64,000 bases of DNA from an uncultured Gammaproteobacteria bacterium (GTDB taxonomy: Bacteria > Pseudomonadota > Gammaproteobacteria > HK1), in NCBI GenBank assembly GCA_958295835.1, contig OY282378.1:4365694-4429693 (forward strand), in the 5' to 3' direction. The notes beneath the pieces are model-generated. The model was not told where the DNA came from and did no database searches. It was given only the letters and a program-made list of their open reading frames with translations. Each line of letters opens with the position of its first letter. The stretch's first letter is position 1. The position numbers and the translations under genes were made by a program. Positions 63,297 through 64,000 of the stretch are shown here, piece by piece.

Positions 63297-63739
63297 GGCT
63301 CGCGTTCCTCTTCAGCAACGGTTGAATCCGGAATCCTTTCGCCCTCGGTACGCGACTGAGGCTCGACCGGGTTCTCGGTCGGCTCTGTCAACGGAAGGTT
63401 CTCTACCGGCACCGGATGCCGTAATTCCTTGGCTGCGATCATTTGCTGCATCGTCAGTAATCGGTATTCCTCCGACTGCAACCGATCAGGATCGTGCTTC
63501 GCAAAAGCCGTATAGTGACGGAGATAGCTGAAGACGATCACCAGCGCTGCGAGCACAAACACAGCACTGAAGACCGGCACGCCATCAACCACTGCCATCT
63601 CTCGAAACAGGTACGCGGCCAAGACGAACACTAAGGCCAGGAAGAGTAATGGGACCAAAGGCCCCATCACTGTGCCTCTTTTGATCAGCAGGCTGCCAAC
63701 GTCCCGAAAACCCGCCCAAGCATTGTGGAGCCCCAACAT
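63293..63739 (-). CDS. Small two-helix membrane protein
   Basis: The 148-residue protein has two hydrophobic helices (about 26-44 PLVPLLFLALVFVLAAYLF and about 52-72 VPVFSAVFVLAALVIVFSY). A charged helical segment and a Pro/Glu-rich cytoplasmic tail follow. No family is recognised. It overlaps the 104-residue gene. The two form a small module at the right edge of the island, next to the transporter binding-protein gene. Confidence 0.62.
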   Translation of the reverse strand: MLGLHNAWAGFRDVGSLLIKRGTVMGPLVPLLFLALVFVLAAYLFREMAVVDGVPVFSAVFVLAALVIVFSYLRHYTAFAKHDPDRLQSEEYRLLTMQQMIAAKELRHPVPVENLPLTEPTENPVEPQSRTEGERIPDSTVAEEEREP

Positions 63740-63785
63740 GTACCCGCTCCTGGCGACTACTTCGATCTATCGGCAATGACCCCCC

Positions 63786-63818
63786 GGTGTTCGGCGGCGG
63801 GCGTGCGCCCGGAACACC
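63786..63818 (-). terminator. Hairpin after the binding-protein gene
   Basis: GGTGTTC and GAACACC form a 7-bp stem around a further GC-rich inner stem, 26 bases after the binding-protein stop. No T-run follows, so it is a possible terminator or transcript-stabilising hairpin only. Confidence 0.35.
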
Positions 63819-63843
63819 GCCGGCCCGCTCGCCCCCGAGGCGC

Positions 63844-64000
63844 TTACCGCATGACCTCCAGCGACTCGGCCAGCGTCGATTCATCGGCGCGGGGCACGTA
63901 GGCCAGCCCCTTGCGGGTCGCCCAGCAGGCGACCTGGAAGTGGGTGGGGATGATGGGCAGGTCCTCCATCGCCACCGCGGTCGCTTCCTTGAGCATGCTC
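63844..64000 (-). CDS. ABC transporter substrate-binding protein, family 5, C-terminal end
   Basis: Only the last 52 codons lie in the window. They read SMLKEATAVAMEDLPIIPTHF, then QVACWATRKGLAYVPRADE, then a short tail and TAA. This matches the end of SBP_bac_5 periplasmic peptide/opine-binding proteins. Such genes normally stand directly upstream of dppB. Here the dppB-like gene is 18.7 kb away, beyond the defense island. Confidence 0.85.
   Translation of the reverse strand, partial: SMLKEATAVAMEDLPIIPTHFQVACWATRKGLAYVPRADESTLAESLEVMR

Larger units (their letters stand above)
45098..63843 (-). other. Defense island interrupting a peptide ABC transporter operon
   Basis: About 18.7 kb separates the dppB-like start from the end of a family-5 binding-protein gene on the same strand. 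The island genes are nearly all minus strand and carry anti-phage functions (PglZ, DUF499-like ATPase, DUF1156 methylase, SNF2 helicase, NACHT NTPase, PIN). Base composition shifts sharply inside it: one 60-base line in the NACHT gene (56041) has about 20 G/C. No integrase, transposase or tRNA lies at either edge, and I could not find direct repeats, so the insertion mechanism is unknown. Confidence 0.7.

Noticed and set aside
45098..63843. Assignment as canonical BREX (types 1-6) or DISARM
   Set aside because: PglZ, methylase, ATPase and helicase are present. BrxA, BrxB, BrxF, BrxL, PglW and the DISARM DUF1998/PLD proteins are not recognisable, so a typed name would overstate the evidence.

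Overview
The window is high-GC bacterial DNA with a gammaproteobacterial housekeeping layout: leuB-asd-fimV, recA-recX-alaS-lysC-csrA-tRNA-Ser, guaB-guaA-tadA with divergent xseA, and an aceE-aceF-lpdA pyruvate dehydrogenase cluster of the homodimeric-E1 type. FimV, CsrA, RecX and this recA-to-csrA order point to Gammaproteobacteria. I cannot assign a genus; a free-living, high-GC member of an unplaced or Chromatiales-like lineage is a guess.

Region by region. 1-3.6 kb: fimV (cut by the left edge), asd and leuB on the minus strand. 3.7-5.8 kb: queG and dapD on the plus strand. 6.1-8.3 kb: an HU-family protein and divergent glpK. 8.4-10.0 kb: a NIPSNAP protein and a PLP aminotransferase. 10.1-17.5 kb: tRNA-Ser(GCU), csrA, lysC, alaS, recX, recA, pncC (CinA C-terminal type) and tadA, all minus. 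17.5-22.7 kb: guaA, guaB, divergent xseA and a DUF1640-like protein. 22.7-25.9 kb: lipA, an orphan HicB-like gene, RNase T and pyrC. 26.2-32.5 kb: aceE (with an unusual in-frame repeat insertion), aceF and lpdA. 32.6-40.6 kb: an alpha/beta-hydrolase remnant, a RidA-family protein, a second aminotransferase, a TauE/SafE permease, alanine dehydrogenase, an ATPase remnant, a GMC oxidoreductase and pta. 40.6-45.1 kb: two ATPases and two permeases of a peptide-type ABC transporter. The last 52 codons of a family-5 substrate-binding protein, the usual first gene of such an operon, lie at the far right edge (63,844-64,000) on the same strand.

The most notable part is 45.1-63.8 kb. It is an island of about 18.7 kb lying between the binding-protein gene and the permease genes of what looks like one ABC operon. 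Almost everything in it is on the minus strand. In transcription order it holds two small genes, a DUF499/BrxC-like ATPase, a PglZ-domain protein, a very large metallophosphoesterase-NACHT-HEAT protein, a ribbon-helix-helix/PIN pair, a DUF1156 adenine methyltransferase with Zn ribbons, an uncharacterised 140-residue protein, a SNF2 helicase and an OLD/AAA_21-type ATPase. Most junctions from the ATPase to the helicase are 4-base stop/start overlaps. This is a PglZ-methylase-ATPase-helicase anti-phage system related to BREX (closest to type 3) and to DUF499/DUF1156 loci, but it matches neither exactly. An AT-rich NACHT gene has been spliced into its middle.

A promoter with perfect -35/-10 spacing and overlapping inverted repeats sits directly on the ATPase start codon, which suggests leaderless, repressor-controlled expression of the island. 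Elsewhere there are dispersed and tandem GC-rich repeats: a shared element at 16.3 and 42.6 kb, a 58-bp tandem at 24.7 kb, and coding repeats in fimV and aceE. Several gene remnants are also present. Together these suggest a genome with active small-repeat movement and gene decay.
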